Origin: Vallicoccus soli
GTDB taxonomy: Bacteria; Actinomycetota; Actinomycetes; Motilibacterales; Motilibacteraceae
Direction: 5' to 3'
Length of the DNA stretch: 64,000 bases
Assembly (NCBI RefSeq): GCF_003594885.1
Contig: NZ_QZEZ01000002.1
Coordinates: 310,001 to 374,000, forward strand
In this document: positions 17,141 to 26,071 of the stretch, piece by piece
How the letters are laid out: each line of letters starts with the position of its first letter
Numbering within the stretch: the first letter of the stretch is position 1
Program-made: the position numbers and the translations under genes
The notes under the pieces: model-generated
Told to the model about the DNA's origin: nothing
Database searches by the model: none
What the model saw: the letters and a program-made list of their open reading frames with translations, nothing else

Positions 17141-18045
17141 AGGTCGCCGTCACCGGGGCGTCGGGCCTCATCGGCTCCGCGCTCGTGCGCTCGCTGCGCG
17201 CCGACGGGCACGAGGTGCTGCGGCTGGTCCGCCGCGCGCCGGGCGCCGCGGACGAGGTGCGCTGGGACCCCGAGCGCTCCGAGGTCGACCTCGCACCGCT
17301 GGCCGGGCTCGACGGGCTCGTGCACCTCGCCGGCGCGGGCGTCGGCGACCACCGGTGGACGGCGTCGTACAAGCGCACCATCCGCTCGAGCCGCGTGGAC
17401 GGCACCTGGGTGGTCGCCGAGGCCCTCGCACGGCTCGACCCCCTCCCCCGCGTCATGGTGTCCGGCTCGGCCATCGGCTGGTACGGCGACACCGGCGACC
17501 GCGCGGTCGCCGAGGGCGAGCCCGCGGGGGACGACTTCCTCGCCCAGGTGTGCGTGGACTGGGAGGCCGCGACGAAGCCCGCCGAGGCCGCGGGCATCCG
17601 GGTGGTCCACGCGCGCACCGGCCTCGTCCTGGACCGCAGCGGCGGCGCGCTGGCCCGCATGCTCCCCCTCTTCCGGCTGGGGCTCGGCGGGCGCCTCGGC
17701 TCCGGGCGGCAGTACTGGAGCTGGATCACGCTCGAGGACGAGGTGCGCGCCCTGCGGGCCCTCCTCGAGGACGACCGGCTCTCCGGGCCGGTGAACCTCA
17801 CCGCGCCGGCGCCGGCCACCAACGCCGAGGTCACCCGGGCCCTGGGGCGCGTCGTGCACCGCCCGGCCGTGCTGCCGGTGCCCGCGCTCGCGCTGCGCGT
17901 GGCGCTCGGCGAGTTCAGCGGCGACGTGCTCGGCAGCCAGCGGGTGATGCCCCGCGCGCTCGAGGGCGCGGGCTTCGCCTGGCGCCACCCCAACCTCGAG
18001 GACGGGCTGCGCGCGGCGGTCACGCCCGTTCCGTCCGGGCGATGA
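17137..18045 (+). CDS. TIGR01777-family epimerase/SDR protein
   Basis: A 302-aa extended short-chain dehydrogenase fold protein of the TIGR01777 (YfcH/SulA-like) family. The NAD(P)-binding start is MKVAVTGASGLIGSALVRSL; VHLAGAGVGDHRWT, SGSAIGWYGDTGDRAV and the C-terminal DUF1731-like segment (VMPRALEGAGFAWRHPNLEDGL) are family features. The substrate is unknown. GTG at 17137 follows GGAGG by about 6 nt and overlaps a small upstream ORF by 4 bp. The last codons and the TGA lie in the first copy of a 35-bp tandem duplication shared with the convergent kinase gene. It sits between sucB and lipB, a position I recall for this family in other actinomycetes. Confidence 0.85.
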   Translation: MKVAVTGASGLIGSALVRSLRADGHEVLRLVRRAPGAADEVRWDPERSEVDLAPLAGLDGLVHLAGAGVGDHRWTASYKRTIRSSRVDGTWVVAEALARLDPLPRVMVSGSAIGWYGDTGDRAVAEGEPAGDDFLAQVCVDWEAATKPAEAAGIRVVHARTGLVLDRSGGALARMLPLFRLGLGGRLGSGRQYWSWITLEDEVRALRALLEDDRLSGPVNLTAPAPATNAEVTRALGRVVHRPAVLPVPALALRVALGEFSGDVLGSQRVMPRALEGAGFAWRHPNLEDGLRAAVTPVPSGR

Positions 18046-18086
18046 GCCGGCCGGTCACGCCCGCTCCGTCCGGGCGATGAGCCAGC
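18017..18086. repeat. 35-bp tandem duplication between convergent genes
   Basis: 18017-18051 and 18052-18086 are direct neighbours and match at 33 of 35 positions (differences at 18029/18064 and 18049/18084). Each copy contains both the forward TGA used by the epimerase and the reverse TGA used by the kinase. The epimerase ends in copy 1 and the kinase ends in copy 2. Confidence 0.95.
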
Positions 18087-19872
18087 CGGTCCCGCCGGGC
18101 ACCAGCTCGACGCGGACCCGCTGCGCCGCGCGCCCCTCCCGCCGCCCCAGCGGGGTGCCCGCGTCGTCGGTGAGCGTCCACGGCGCGAGCGCGTCGACCA
18201 CGTCGAGCACGACCCCGCCCCGACGACCCGCGGCTGCCTCTGCGGCTGCCTCTCCCGCGGGCACCGGCTCGGCCGAGAGCACCCGCAGGCGCACGTCCGG
18301 TGCGACGACGCCCGCACCGCGCAGGGCCGCCAGCTGCTGCTCCCCCTCGGCCAGGTCGGGCGACCCCGGCGCGTAGACGTCGCGCAGCGCGACCTCCGAC
18401 GCCGCCGCGAAGGCCGCGGACCTGCGCGCGTAGAGGTCCTGCAGCACGGCGGCCCAGTCCGTGCCGGCGGCAGCGGCCGCCGCGGACCGCTCCGCCGGCC
18501 TGCCCGGCGGGGTCGATCTCGGGCTCGTGGGCGTTGTCGCCGCCGGGGTCGCCGCCGGGGTCGCCGACGGGGTCGCCGCCGGGGTCGCCGCGGGCACCTC
18601 CGCCGCAGCCGCCGCACCCGCTGCCGGGCCGGCGCCCGCGGGACCGCCCTGGGCGCGGTGGAGCACGACCCCGCCGGCCACCAGGCCCACGCAGACCGCG
18701 CCCGCGAGCGCCGCGGCGAGCGCGCGTCCCGGGAAGCGCCCGGCGGGCGGGTCCTCGACCGGCGCGGTCGGCGCCGCCGGGCGCACCCGGCGGGTGACGG
18801 GCTCGCCCGCGGACGCGCTGCCGGGCGCCGGGCCGCGGGCGCGCAGCCCCGCGAGCAGGTCGGCCCCGACCGGCGTCGGGCCCCCACCCGGCGCCGGCCA
18901 GCGGCGGCCCGCCCCGCCCTCCGGGGCCGCACCGGGCGCGGCAGCGGCCGCTGGACCGGGCCCGCGCAGCAGCGCCGCCAGGGATCCGGGCGGGCGCGGG
19001 GCGCCCAGCCCCGCGCCCCCCGGCTCCCCGCCCGCTGCAGGCGCGCCGTCGGGCGCTGCACGACTCGGGTCCGCGGGCACCCGCGCTCCCTCCGGCGCCT
19101 CCCCTGCACCCGCCGCACGGGCGGGCAGCCGCACCGGCTCCGGCGGGCAGGCGTCGAAAAGGGCACGGGCGAGGTCCCCGGCGTGCGGACGGGCGGACGG
19201 GTCCGGGTCGAGCGCGCGCTCGAGGACGGCGCGCAGCGCGTCGGGCGCCGCGTCGAGGGCGCCCCCGAGCGCCCACCGGCACACCGCGGCGAGCGCGTGC
19301 ACGTCGGCGGCGGCCGTCGGCTCGGCCCCCGCCACGACGGCCGGGTCGGTGAAGCCCTCCGTCCCGTGCACCTCGCCCTGCTCCCCGAGCAACCGGGCGA
19401 GGCCCAGGTCGGCGAGCAGGGGGCGCCCGTCGTCGGTGAGGAGCAGGTTCCCCGGGGCCACGTCGCCGTGCACGACCCCGTGGGCGTGCACGTGGGCGAG
19501 GGCCTGGGCCACCGGCGCGGCGACGGTCACCACCTTGCCCGGCCCGAGCGGCCCCCGCCGGCGCACCAGGTCGGCCAGCGTCCCCCCGCCGGCGTGCCCC
19601 AGGACCAGCACGAGCCCCTCGGGCAGCGTGTGCAGGGCGTGCAGGCGCACGAGGTGCTCGTGCTCGAGCCCGGCCAGCACCGCGGCCTCGCGGCGCACCC
19701 GCGCCCGCGCGGCGGGGCCGTCGAGCGCGGGCTGCACGCGCTTGAGCGCGACCCGCTCCCCCGTCGCCGCGTCCTGCGCGAGCCAGACCTCGCCCGTACC
19801 CCCTGCGCCCAGCGGGCGCAGCACCTCGTAGCCCGGCACCGCGGGCGCTCGTCCCTGCACGGGCGGCAGCAT
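18055..19872 (-). CDS. membrane-anchored serine/threonine protein kinase (PknB-like)
   Basis: A 605-aa eukaryotic-type kinase. The kinase domain at about residues 13-265 has the Gly loop [12 protein letters not shown], the ATP lysine in RVALKRV, catalytic-loop HGDVAPGN (Asp and Asn kept, Gly in place of the usual Arg), and DLG in place of DFG (LADLGLARL). It should be active but of the non-RD class. A Pro/Ala/Gly-rich juxtamembrane region follows, then one membrane helix ([20 protein letters not shown], near residue 425) and an extracytoplasmic domain with an [15 protein letters not shown] stretch and a C-terminal NTF2-like appearance. ATG at 19872. The final residues and stop lie in the second copy of the 35-bp duplication. 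Confidence 0.87.
   Translation of the reverse strand: MLPPVQGRAPAVPGYEVLRPLGAGGTGEVWLAQDAATGERVALKRVQPALDGPAARARVRREAAVLAGLEHEHLVRLHALHTLPEGLVLVLGHAGGGTLADLVRRRGPLGPGKVVTVAAPVAQALAHVHAHGVVHGDVAPGNLLLTDDGRPLLADLGLARLLGEQGEVHGTEGFTDPAVVAGAEPTAAADVHALAAVCRWALGGALDAAPDALRAVLERALDPDPSARPHAGDLARALFDACPPEPVRLPARAAGAGEAPEGARVPADPSRAAPDGAPAAGGEPGGAGLGAPRPPGSLAALLRGPGPAAAAAPGAAPEGGAGRRWPAPGGGPTPVGADLLAGLRARGPAPGSASAGEPVTRRVRPAAPTAPVEDPPAGRFPGRALAAALAGAVCVGLVAGGVVLHRAQGGPAGAGPAAGAAAAAEVPAATPAATPSATPAATPAATTPTSPRSTPPGRPAERSAAAAAAGTDWAAVLQDLYARRSAAFAAASEVALRDVYAPGSPDLAEGEQQLAALRGAGVVAPDVRLRVLSAEPVPAGEAAAEAAAGRRGGVVLDVVDALAPWTLTDDAGTPLGRREGRAAQRVRVELVPGGTGWLIARTERA
18536..18595. repeat. 12-bp tandem repeat inside the kinase gene
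   Basis: Five copies of a GTCGCCGCCGGG unit, the last two-thirds imperfect. In the kinase frame it encodes a repeating Ala-Thr-Pro-Ala linker outside the membrane. The unit length keeps the reading frame when copies are lost or gained. Confidence 0.85.
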
Positions 19873-19953
19873 GGCGCGGCGCGGCGGACCGCGTCGGCGG
19901 CTGTCCACAGGTCCCCCCGTGCACGGCGGCGGGCGGGCGCCGGGCCCGCGCGG

Positions 19954-19959
19954 TAGGTT
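19954..19959 (+). promoter_or_regulatory. -10 element of a leaderless promoter
   Basis: TAGGTT ends 7 nt before the GTG of the flavoprotein gene at 19967, and no Shine-Dalgarno is present. Confidence 0.5.
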
Positions 19960-19966
19960 CGCGGCT

Positions 19967-21172
19967 GTGCCGGGGACCGACGTCGTCGTGGTGGGAGCAG
20001 GGCTCGCCGGGCTGGCGGCGGCCCGCCACCTCGTCGCCGCGGGGCTGGCGGTGCGCGTGCTCGAGGCCTCCGACGGCGTCGGCGGCCGGGTGCGCACCGA
20101 CGCCGTGGACGGCCTGCTCCTCGACCGCGGCTTCCAGCTCTACAACCCCGGCTACCCCGAGGGCCAGCGCATGCTCGACCACGAGGCGCTGGACCTGCGG
20201 CCGTACGTCGCGGGCGTGGTCGTCGCGCTGCGCGGGCGGCGGCACCGCCTCGCCGACCCGCTGCGCCAGCCCTCCTGGGCGCTGTCCAGCGCCCTCGCCC
20301 CGGTGGGGTCCCCGCTCGCGAAGGCGCGCTTCGCGGCGTACGCGCTGCGCGCGGCCCGGCGCCCGGTGCGGGCGCAGCTCGCCGAGCCCGACGCGACGCT
20401 GCGCCTGGCCCTGTCGCGGGCAGGCGTGCGCGGCCCGGTCGTCGAGCGCGTCGTGCGCCCCTTCCTCTCCGGCACGTTCGGCGAGGCGGGCCTGGCGACG
20501 TCGCGCCGCTTCGCCGACCTCGTGCTGCGCAGCTTCGTGCGCGGCACGCCGAGCCTGCCCGCCGCCGGCATGGGGGCGGTCCCCCGCCAGCTCGCCGAGG
20601 GGCTCCCCGACGGCAGCGTGGAGCTGGGCCGCCGCGTGGACGACGTGGGCGACCTGGCGGCCCGGGCGGTCGTCGTCGCCACCGACCCGGCGTCCGCGGA
20701 GCGGCTGACGGGGGTCCCCGCGCCGCGTCCGCACGCGCTGACGACGCTCTACCACCTGGCCCCGGAGCCGCCGAGCGACCTGGCGGCGCTGCACGTGGAC
20801 GGCAGCGGCGACGGTCCGGTGGTCAACACCTCGGTCATCAGCAACGTCGTCCCGGCCTACGCGGGCGGCCGCGGCCACCTCGTCAGCACGAGCGTGCTGG
20901 GCGCGCACGACGACGCGGCCACCGAGCGGGTGGTCCGCGCGCAGCTGTCCACCGTGTACGGCTGCGACACCCGCGCCTGGGAGCTGGTCGGCACCTACGC
21001 CGTGCCGTGGGCCCTGCCCGCCATGGACCCGCCCCTCGAGGTCGCGCGGCCGGTCCGGGTGCGCGAGGGGCTCTACGTCGCGGGTGACCACCGCGACACC
21101 GCGTCGCAGCAGGGGGCCCTCGTCTCGGGCCGCCGCGCCGCGGCCGCCGTGCTGCAGGACCTCGGCCTGTGA
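19967..21172 (+). CDS. NAD(P)/FAD-dependent amine-oxidase-like flavoprotein
   Basis: A 401-aa member of the flavin amine oxidase/phytoene desaturase/protoporphyrinogen oxidase superfamily. The FAD site [18 protein letters not shown] and the GG motif [13 protein letters not shown] are at the N-terminus; the C-terminal FAD contact [20 protein letters not shown] (near residue 360) is also typical. The substrate cannot be assigned. The start at GTG 19967 puts the dinucleotide site at residues 4-20, as usual, and a -10-like TAGGTT 7 nt upstream suggests a leaderless mRNA. It is divergent from the kinase gene with 94 bp between starts; the peptidase E-like gene follows after 73 bp. Confidence 0.85.
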   Translation: MPGTDVVVVGAGLAGLAAARHLVAAGLAVRVLEASDGVGGRVRTDAVDGLLLDRGFQLYNPGYPEGQRMLDHEALDLRPYVAGVVVALRGRRHRLADPLRQPSWALSSALAPVGSPLAKARFAAYALRAARRPVRAQLAEPDATLRLALSRAGVRGPVVERVVRPFLSGTFGEAGLATSRRFADLVLRSFVRGTPSLPAAGMGAVPRQLAEGLPDGSVELGRRVDDVGDLAARAVVVATDPASAERLTGVPAPRPHALTTLYHLAPEPPSDLAALHVDGSGDGPVVNTSVISNVVPAYAGGRGHLVSTSVLGAHDDAATERVVRAQLSTVYGCDTRAWELVGTYAVPWALPAMDPPLEVARPVRVREGLYVAGDHRDTASQQGALVSGRRAAAAVLQDLGL

Positions 21173-21245
21173 GCCCGGCCGCGAGGACGACGCCCGCCCC
21201 GCCCGCCCGCACGACCCCGACCACCCCGAGCCCCGGAGGCCGTCC

Positions 21246-21968
21246 GTGAGGATCCTCGCCACGTCCGGGGGCTTCGTCCCCGGCGAGCGCAGCCGCCTGG
21301 CGGTCGGGCCGCTGCTGCAGCACGCGCTCGACCTCGCGGGGAGCCCGTCCCGCCCGCGCCTGTGCTACGTCGGCACGGCCCTCGGCGACCAGGCGTGGAT
21401 GGCCGCGGAGGTGCACAAGGCCTTCGCCGGCACCGGCGTCGAGGTGAGCGTCCTCGACCTGCTGCCGATGCCGAGCGTGCCCGACGTGCAGGAGCACCTG
21501 CTCGGCCAGCACGTGGTGTGGGTGGGCGGCGGGTCGGTCGCGGGCCTGCTCGCCCTGTGGCGGCTGCACGGGGTCGACCGGGCGATGCGCGCGGCCTGGG
21601 AGGCGGGCGTCGTGCTCGGCGGCGTCTCGGCCGGGTCGCTGTGCTGGCACGTCGGCGGCACCACGGACTCGTTCGGGCCCGACCTGCGCCCGGTGACCGA
21701 CGGGCTGGCCCTGCTGCCGTACGGCAACGGGGTGCACTACGACAGCGAGGAGCAGCGCCGACCGCTGCTGCACCGGCTCGTGTCCGACGGCACCCTGCCG
21801 CTGTCGTACGCGACGGACGACGGCGTGGGTCTCGTCTACGAGGGCACCGAGCTGGTCGAGGCGGTCAGCGACCGCCCGGGCGTGGCGGCGTACCGCGTCG
21901 AGCGCGGGCCGGACGGGCGCGCCGTGGAGACCCGCATCGAGCCGCGCCGGCTCGGGCCGACCCGCTAG
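21246..21968 (+). CDS. peptidase E-like (S51) class I glutamine-amidotransferase-fold protein
   Basis: A 240-aa protein of the peptidase E family, serine hydrolases that cut Asp-X dipeptides or related bonds. The start RILATSGGFVPGERS, VVWVGGGSVAGLLALW and the nucleophile elbow GGVSAGSLCW (Ser near residue 130) are seen; GNGVHYDSEEQRRP follows. GTG at 21246 is chosen from the position of the conserved first strand; there is only a weak GGAGG (about 7 nt upstream, CCGGAGGCCGTCC). Same strand as the flavoprotein gene. A biological substrate is not apparent, and dipeptidase activity is inferred from the family. Confidence 0.82.
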   Translation: MRILATSGGFVPGERSRLAVGPLLQHALDLAGSPSRPRLCYVGTALGDQAWMAAEVHKAFAGTGVEVSVLDLLPMPSVPDVQEHLLGQHVVWVGGGSVAGLLALWRLHGVDRAMRAAWEAGVVLGGVSAGSLCWHVGGTTDSFGPDLRPVTDGLALLPYGNGVHYDSEEQRRPLLHRLVSDGTLPLSYATDDGVGLVYEGTELVEAVSDRPGVAAYRVERGPDGRAVETRIEPRRLGPTR

Positions 21969-21988
21969 GCCCGGCGCTCCGGCCGGGC
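21969..21988. terminator. GC hairpin between convergent genes
   Basis: GCCCGGC (21969-21975) pairs with GCCGGGC (21982-21988) over a 6-nt loop directly after the stop codon of the peptidase E-like gene. Confidence 0.45.
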
Positions 21989-22004
21989 GTCCGGCCTCCG
22001 GCGC

Positions 22005-22595
22005 CTACGCGGGGCGGCGCGGCCCGAGCGCCGCGGCCACCGCGTCCTCGCCGGCCACCGCGACCAGCGCGTCGCGCGCCCTCGCAGCCGAGGAGCGGGT
22101 GGCCTCGTCCGGGGGCAGCGCGCGCAGCGCGTCGCGCGCGAGCGCGTCCCACCGCCGCGCGCGCTCCTCGAGGTGCCGGGCGTAGGCCTCGCGCGCCTCG
22201 CGCGCACCGGCGTGCCACGGCAGCACCGCCAGCGCGCGCACCCCGCCGGCGTCGGCCCGCAGCGCCGCGGCCGCCTCCGCCGCGGCGTCCTCGACGATGC
22301 CGGCGAGGCTGCGCCGCACGCGCGGGGGCGTCGAGGAGAGCTGGACCTTCGGGGAGGCGTACTGCACCGCGGCGGCGACGCGGGCGCCGGCCCAGTCCGC
22401 GGTCCCCTCGGCCTCGGCCACGGCGGCGAGCAGGTCGCGCGCCTCGCCCTGCTCGTGCCGGCGGTCCGCCCACAGCAGCAGGACCGCGGCCAGCGCCAGC
22501 GCGAGCGCCAGGGCCCGCCGCAGCGGGCGGGCCCGCCGCGGCGCCGGCCCCCCGGCGAGCACCTCGCCCGCCCGCCCGGACCCGTCGACCGCCAC
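22005..22595 (-). CDS. single-span membrane protein of unknown function
   Basis: A 196-aa protein with an N-terminal Arg/Gly-rich segment, one membrane helix (ALALALALAAVLLLWAD, about residues 29-45), then a soluble, largely helical Ala/Arg/Glu-rich domain rich in heptad-like spacing. No family is recognised. GTG at 22595 is preferred: CAGACT lies 6 nt upstream at leaderless spacing, and it removes 21 residues that would otherwise be encoded across the divergent promoter. The frame stays open to an ATG at 22658, so a longer form is possible. It is divergent from the VOC gene. Confidence 0.55.
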   Translation of the reverse strand: MAVDGSGRAGEVLAGGPAPRRARPLRRALALALALAAVLLLWADRRHEQGEARDLLAAVAEAEGTADWAGARVAAAVQYASPKVQLSSTPPRVRRSLAGIVEDAAAEAAAALRADAGGVRALAVLPWHAGAREAREAYARHLEERARRWDALARDALRALPPDEATRSSAARARDALVAVAGEDAVAAALGPRRPA

Positions 22596-22622
22596 GGGCC
22601 CAGTCTGCGCGCCCTGGACGTC

Positions 22623-22640
22623 GTACGTTGTACGGAGTAC
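22623..22640. promoter_or_regulatory. GTAC iterons, possible TetR-type operator
   Basis: GTAC occurs three times at an exact 7-bp period (22623, 22630, 22637). The right pair forms TTGTACGGAGTACCG, one half of the common TetR-type pattern TTGTAC-N3-GTACAA. It lies 33 bp before the VOC gene start and also overlaps the alternative divergent start. No regulator gene is adjacent. Confidence 0.4.
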
Positions 22641-22672
22641 CGTGGTGGTCCACCCCACGACAGGAGCAGCCC

Positions 22673-23056
22673 GTGCGCGTCACCGGCACCGCCGTCTCGC
22701 TGACCGTCCGCGACCCCTCCGCCTCGAGCCGGTTCCTGCAGGAGCACTTCGGCTTCCGCGAGGCGATGGCCGCCGACGGCTTCGCCTCCTTGACCCGCGA
22801 CGACGTCGGCGTGCACGTCGTGCTCCTCGTCGAGGGCATGCCGACGCTCCCCGAGGCCCAGCGCGTCCCGGTCTCGGGCGGGCTGATCCTCGCCTTCGAG
22901 GTCGAGGACCTCGAGGGCGAGCTGGCCCGCCTCCAGGCCGAGGGGGTGGCGATCACCATGCCGCTCACCGTCGAGGAGTGGGGGGAGCGCGCCTTCCAGG
23001 TGCAGGACCCCAACGGCGTCGTCGTGCAGCTCGTGGACTGGGCCGCGGCCGCCTGA
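22673..23056 (+). CDS. VOC-family (glyoxalase/bleomycin-resistance fold) protein
   Basis: A 127-aa protein with two beta-alpha-beta-beta-beta modules: TGTAVSLTVRDPSASSRFLQ then FGFREAMAADGFASL, and later ILAFEVEDLEGELARLQAEG with the C-terminal FQVQDPNGVVVQLVDW. The final segment supplies the conserved metal-ligand region (PNGVVVQLVDW). Family members isomerise, cleave or sequester small molecules including antibiotics; the substrate is unknown. GTG at 22673 has CAGGAGC about 6 nt upstream. The GTAC repeats in the 5' region suggest it is regulated. The next gene is a convergent ABC exporter. Confidence 0.8.
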   Translation: MRVTGTAVSLTVRDPSASSRFLQEHFGFREAMAADGFASLTRDDVGVHVVLLVEGMPTLPEAQRVPVSGGLILAFEVEDLEGELARLQAEGVAITMPLTVEEWGERAFQVQDPNGVVVQLVDWAAAA

Positions 23057-23058
23057 CC

Positions 23059-24942
23059 TCACGCCGGCGCCGGCGCCCCCGGCTCCTGCGCGAACTGCGT
23101 GCGGTGCAGCTCGGCGTACCGCCCGCCGAGGGCCAGCAGCTCCTCGTGCCGGCCGCGCTCGACGATCCGCCCGCCCTCGACCACGAGGATGAGGTCCGCG
23201 GAGCGGATCGTCGAGAGCCGGTGCGCGATGACGACGGAGGTGCGCCCGGCGAGCGCCTCCCCCAGCGCCTCCTGCACCGCCGCCTCCGACGTCGAGTCCA
23301 GGTGCGCCGTCGCCTCGTCGAGCACCACCACCCGGGGGTGCGCGAGCAGGAGCCGGGCGATCGTGAGGCGCTGGCGCTCACCGCCGGAGAGCCGGTAGCC
23401 GCGCTCCCCCACCACCGTCTCGAGGCCGTCGGGCAGCGACGCGACGAGGTCGGCGACCCGCGCGCGGCGCAGCGCGTCCCAGAGCTCCTCCTCGCTCGCC
23501 TCGGGCCGGGCCAGCAGGAGGTTCTCGCGCACGCTCTCGTGGAACAGGTGCCCGTCCTGCGTCACCATCCCGAGGGTCTCGCGCACCGAGGCCGCGGTGA
23601 GGTCGCGCACGTCGACGCCGCCGAGGCGCACCGCCCCCTCGTCGACGTCGTAGAGCCGGGCGAGCAGCTGCGCGATGGTCGACTTGCCGGCCCCGGAGGT
23701 GCCCACCAGCGCGACGAGCTGCCCCGGCTCGGCGCGGAACGAGACGTCGTGCAGGACCGGCTCCCCGCCGCGGGTGTCCAGCGCCGCCACCTCCTCGAGG
23801 CTCGCGAGCGAGACCTTGTCCGCCGAGGGGTAGGCGAACGACACGTGCTCGACCTCGACCGCCACCGGCCCGTCGGGCACCCGGACCGCGCCGGACCGCT
23901 CCGCCACCAGCGGCTGCAGGTCGAGCACCTCGAAGACGCGGTCGAAGCTCACCAGGGCGCTCATCACCTCGACACGGGCGTTCGCCAGCGCCGTGAGCGG
24001 TGCGTAGAGCCGGGTGAGCAGCAGCGCCAGCGCGACCACCGACCCCGGGTCCAGGCTGCCGCGCAGCGCGAAGGCGCCGCCCAGGCCGTACACCAGGGCG
24101 AGGGCCAGCGCGGACACGAGCGTCAGCGCGGTGACGAAGACCCACTGCACCAGCGCGGTGCGCACCCCGATGTCGCGCACCCGCCGGGCGCGGGCGGCGA
24201 ACTCCGCGGACTCGCGCTCGGGGCGGCCGTAGAGCTTCACGAGGGTCGCGCCGGGCGCGGAGAAGCGCTCGGTCATCTGCGTGCCCATGGCGGCGTCGTG
24301 CTCGGCCGCCTCCTGGGTGAGCGCCGCGAGCCGGTGGCCCATCCGGCGCGCCGGCACGACGAACACCGGCAGCAGCAGCATCGCGAGCAGCGTGACCTGC
24401 CACGAGATCCCGACCATGACGACGAGGGTCAGCACGAGCATCACGAGGTTGCCGACGACCCCGGACAGCGTGTCGCTGAAGGCGCGCTGCGCGCCGATGA
24501 CGTCGTTGTTGAGCCGGCTGACCAGGGCGCCGGTGCGGGTGCGGGTGAAGAAGGCCACCGGCATGCGCTGGACGTGGTCGAACACCGCGGTGCGCAGGTC
24601 GAGGATGAGCCCCTCGCCGATGCTCGCGGAGAGCCCCCTCGCGACGATGCCCAGCCCCGCCTCGACCACGGCGATGACCGCGATGAGCACGGCCAGCGAC
24701 ACCACGCGCGAGGTCTCGCGGTCCTGGACCAGGGCGTCGACGACGCGACCGGCGAGCACGGGGGTCGCCACGGCGAGCACCGCGAGGACGACGCTCAGGG
24801 CCACGAACGCGGCGAGCGCGCGCCGGTGCGGGCGGGCGAACGCCCAGATGCGCGCGACCGTCGCCCGGGAGAAGGGACGGCGCTCGGACTGCGCGTGCAT
24901 CGCCTGGTAGAGCGCGTTCCACGCCGTCATCTCCATGCTCAT
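23059..24942 (-). CDS. ABC transporter, fused permease and ATP-binding half-exporter
   Basis: A 627-aa type IV ABC exporter half-molecule, working as a homo- or heterodimer in the membrane. Six helices occupy about residues 35-320 (FVALSVVLAVLAVATPVLAG is the first). The ATPase domain has Walker A VGTSGAGKSTIAQLLARL, the signature LSGGERQRLTIARLLL and Walker B RVVVLDEATAHLD, then an H-loop in VVIAHRLSTIR; all catalytic residues are present. Substrate is not predictable (lipid, drug or peptide). ATG at 24942 has TAGCGT 6 nt upstream and no Shine-Dalgarno, so a leaderless mRNA is likely. It is the only exporter gene here; its stop is 2 bp from that of the VOC gene. Confidence 0.9.
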   Translation of the reverse strand: MSMEMTAWNALYQAMHAQSERRPFSRATVARIWAFARPHRRALAAFVALSVVLAVLAVATPVLAGRVVDALVQDRETSRVVSLAVLIAVIAVVEAGLGIVARGLSASIGEGLILDLRTAVFDHVQRMPVAFFTRTRTGALVSRLNNDVIGAQRAFSDTLSGVVGNLVMLVLTLVVMVGISWQVTLLAMLLLPVFVVPARRMGHRLAALTQEAAEHDAAMGTQMTERFSAPGATLVKLYGRPERESAEFAARARRVRDIGVRTALVQWVFVTALTLVSALALALVYGLGGAFALRGSLDPGSVVALALLLTRLYAPLTALANARVEVMSALVSFDRVFEVLDLQPLVAERSGAVRVPDGPVAVEVEHVSFAYPSADKVSLASLEEVAALDTRGGEPVLHDVSFRAEPGQLVALVGTSGAGKSTIAQLLARLYDVDEGAVRLGGVDVRDLTAASVRETLGMVTQDGHLFHESVRENLLLARPEASEEELWDALRRARVADLVASLPDGLETVVGERGYRLSGGERQRLTIARLLLAHPRVVVLDEATAHLDSTSEAAVQEALGEALAGRTSVVIAHRLSTIRSADLILVVEGGRIVERGRHEELLALGGRYAELHRTQFAQEPGAPAPA

Positions 24943-24948
24943 GGGGCG

Positions 24949-24954
24949 ACGCTA
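24949..24954 (-). promoter_or_regulatory. -10 element of the leaderless ABC exporter promoter
   Basis: TAGCGT on the minus strand ends 6 nt before the ATG at 24942. Confidence 0.5.
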
Positions 24955-24975
24955 GGAGCTGCAGCGCGCTTCAGG

Positions 24976-26004
24976 TCAACTGCTGTGCCGGATCGGCACC
25001 ACCACGCCCTCGCGCGCCGAGCGCCGCGCGGCGTCCAGCACCTCGAGCGTGGCCACGGCGTCGGCCGGGTCGACGGGCGCCGGGCCCTCGCCCCGGACCC
25101 AGCGCACGACGGCCTCGTAGAACTCCTCCCACCGCGCGGGCTCGGCCCGCACCGGCTCGCGCTCGTCGCCGCGCACGAGCCAGCCGCGCTGGTCCGGTGC
25201 GTCGTCGGTCCACGTGGGCGCGAGCGTCGTCACGTCGTTGTCGATCGGGCCCGCGACGTACGTCCCCCCGCGCCCGAGGACCCGTACGCGCGGGCCGGGC
25301 GCCCCGGCGAGCGAGGTGGCGCCGAGGTGGCTGCGCACGCCCGAGGCGTGCCGCAGGGCCAGGAACGCCACGTCGTCGCCGACCGTCGTCACCGACGCCA
25401 GCTCGGCGAAGACCTGCTCCACCGGCCCGAAGAGGTCCAGCGCGCCGTCGACGAGGTGGGACTGCAGGTCGAGCAGCAGCCCGCCGCCCTGCTCGCTCGT
25501 CAGGCCCTCGCGCCAGCGGTCCTTGGGCTGCGGGCGCCACCGCTCGTAGCGCGCCTCGTGGCGCACAGCCTCGCCCAGGGCGCCCTCGGCGAGCACCCGG
25601 CGCAGCGTCGTGTGCACCGGGTCCCACCGGCGGTTCTGGAACACGGTGAGCGGCCCGCCGGCGGCGACCAGCGAGCGCGCGGACGCCGCGTCGAGCGCGA
25701 GCGGCTTGTCGACGACGACGGCGAGACCCGCCTCGAGGGCCGCCCGCGCCTGCTCGACGTGCCCCGCGTTCGGGGTGGCCAGCACGACGAGGTCGAGCTC
25801 ACCGGCCCGGGCGAGCAGGTCGGCGTACGACGCCACCACCGCGCAGCCGGGGTGCTCCTCGCGCGCGGCGGCCGCGCGGGCGGCGTCGGAGGTGACGACG
25901 ACGGCGACCTCGAGCCCCCCGACCGCGGTCAGCAGCGGCCCGTGGATCGTCCGCCCCGCCGACCCGTAGCCGGCCAGTCCCACCCTCAGCGCGCCCGTGC
26001 CCAT
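24976..26004 (-). CDS. Gfo/Idh/MocA-family oxidoreductase
   Basis: A 342-aa NAD(P)-dependent dehydrogenase of the glucose-fructose oxidoreductase/inositol dehydrogenase family. The Rossmann start [41 protein letters not shown], and the conserved EKP-like tract written here as [10 protein letters not shown] are visible; [20 protein letters not shown] carries the catalytic His. In this position the usual Glu of EKP is Asp, a minor variation. ATG at 26004 has TAGCCT 8 nt upstream, so it is probably leaderless. The substrate, a sugar or polyol derivative, is unknown. It is divergent from lipB with 67 bp between starts. Confidence 0.88.
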   Translation of the reverse strand: MGTGALRVGLAGYGSAGRTIHGPLLTAVGGLEVAVVVTSDAARAAAAREEHPGCAVVASYADLLARAGELDLVVLATPNAGHVEQARAALEAGLAVVVDKPLALDAASARSLVAAGGPLTVFQNRRWDPVHTTLRRVLAEGALGEAVRHEARYERWRPQPKDRWREGLTSEQGGGLLLDLQSHLVDGALDLFGPVEQVFAELASVTTVGDDVAFLALRHASGVRSHLGATSLAGAPGPRVRVLGRGGTYVAGPIDNDVTTLAPTWTDDAPDQRGWLVRGDEREPVRAEPARWEEFYEAVVRWVRGEGPAPVDPADAVATLEVLDAARRSAREGVVVPIRHSS

Positions 26005-26012
26005 GACCGCAG

Positions 26013-26018
26013 AGGCTA
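26013..26018 (-). promoter_or_regulatory. -10 element of the leaderless oxidoreductase promoter
   Basis: TAGCCT on the minus strand ends 8 nt before the ATG at 26004. Confidence 0.45.
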
Positions 26019-26058
26019 GGGGCAGGCTCCGACGGGTCCGCCGGTCGGTGGGGCGGCG

Positions 26059-26064
26059 TAGGGT
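26059..26064 (+). promoter_or_regulatory. -10 element of the leaderless lipB promoter
   Basis: TAGGGT ends 7 nt before the lipB GTG, with no Shine-Dalgarno between. Confidence 0.5.
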
Positions 26065-26071
26065 CGGTCCC

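Noticed and set aside
10150..17988. A single open minus-strand frame of 2612 codons
   Set aside because: Only its 3' part (10150-13002) codes for the LuxR regulator. The rest is antisense to lpdA, sucB and the epimerase and is open because stops are rare at this GC content.
22596..22658. ATG at 22658 as start of the minus-strand membrane protein
   Set aside because: The extra 21 codons run through the GTAC repeat region upstream of the VOC gene and lack a Shine-Dalgarno. Kept only as a possible alternative.
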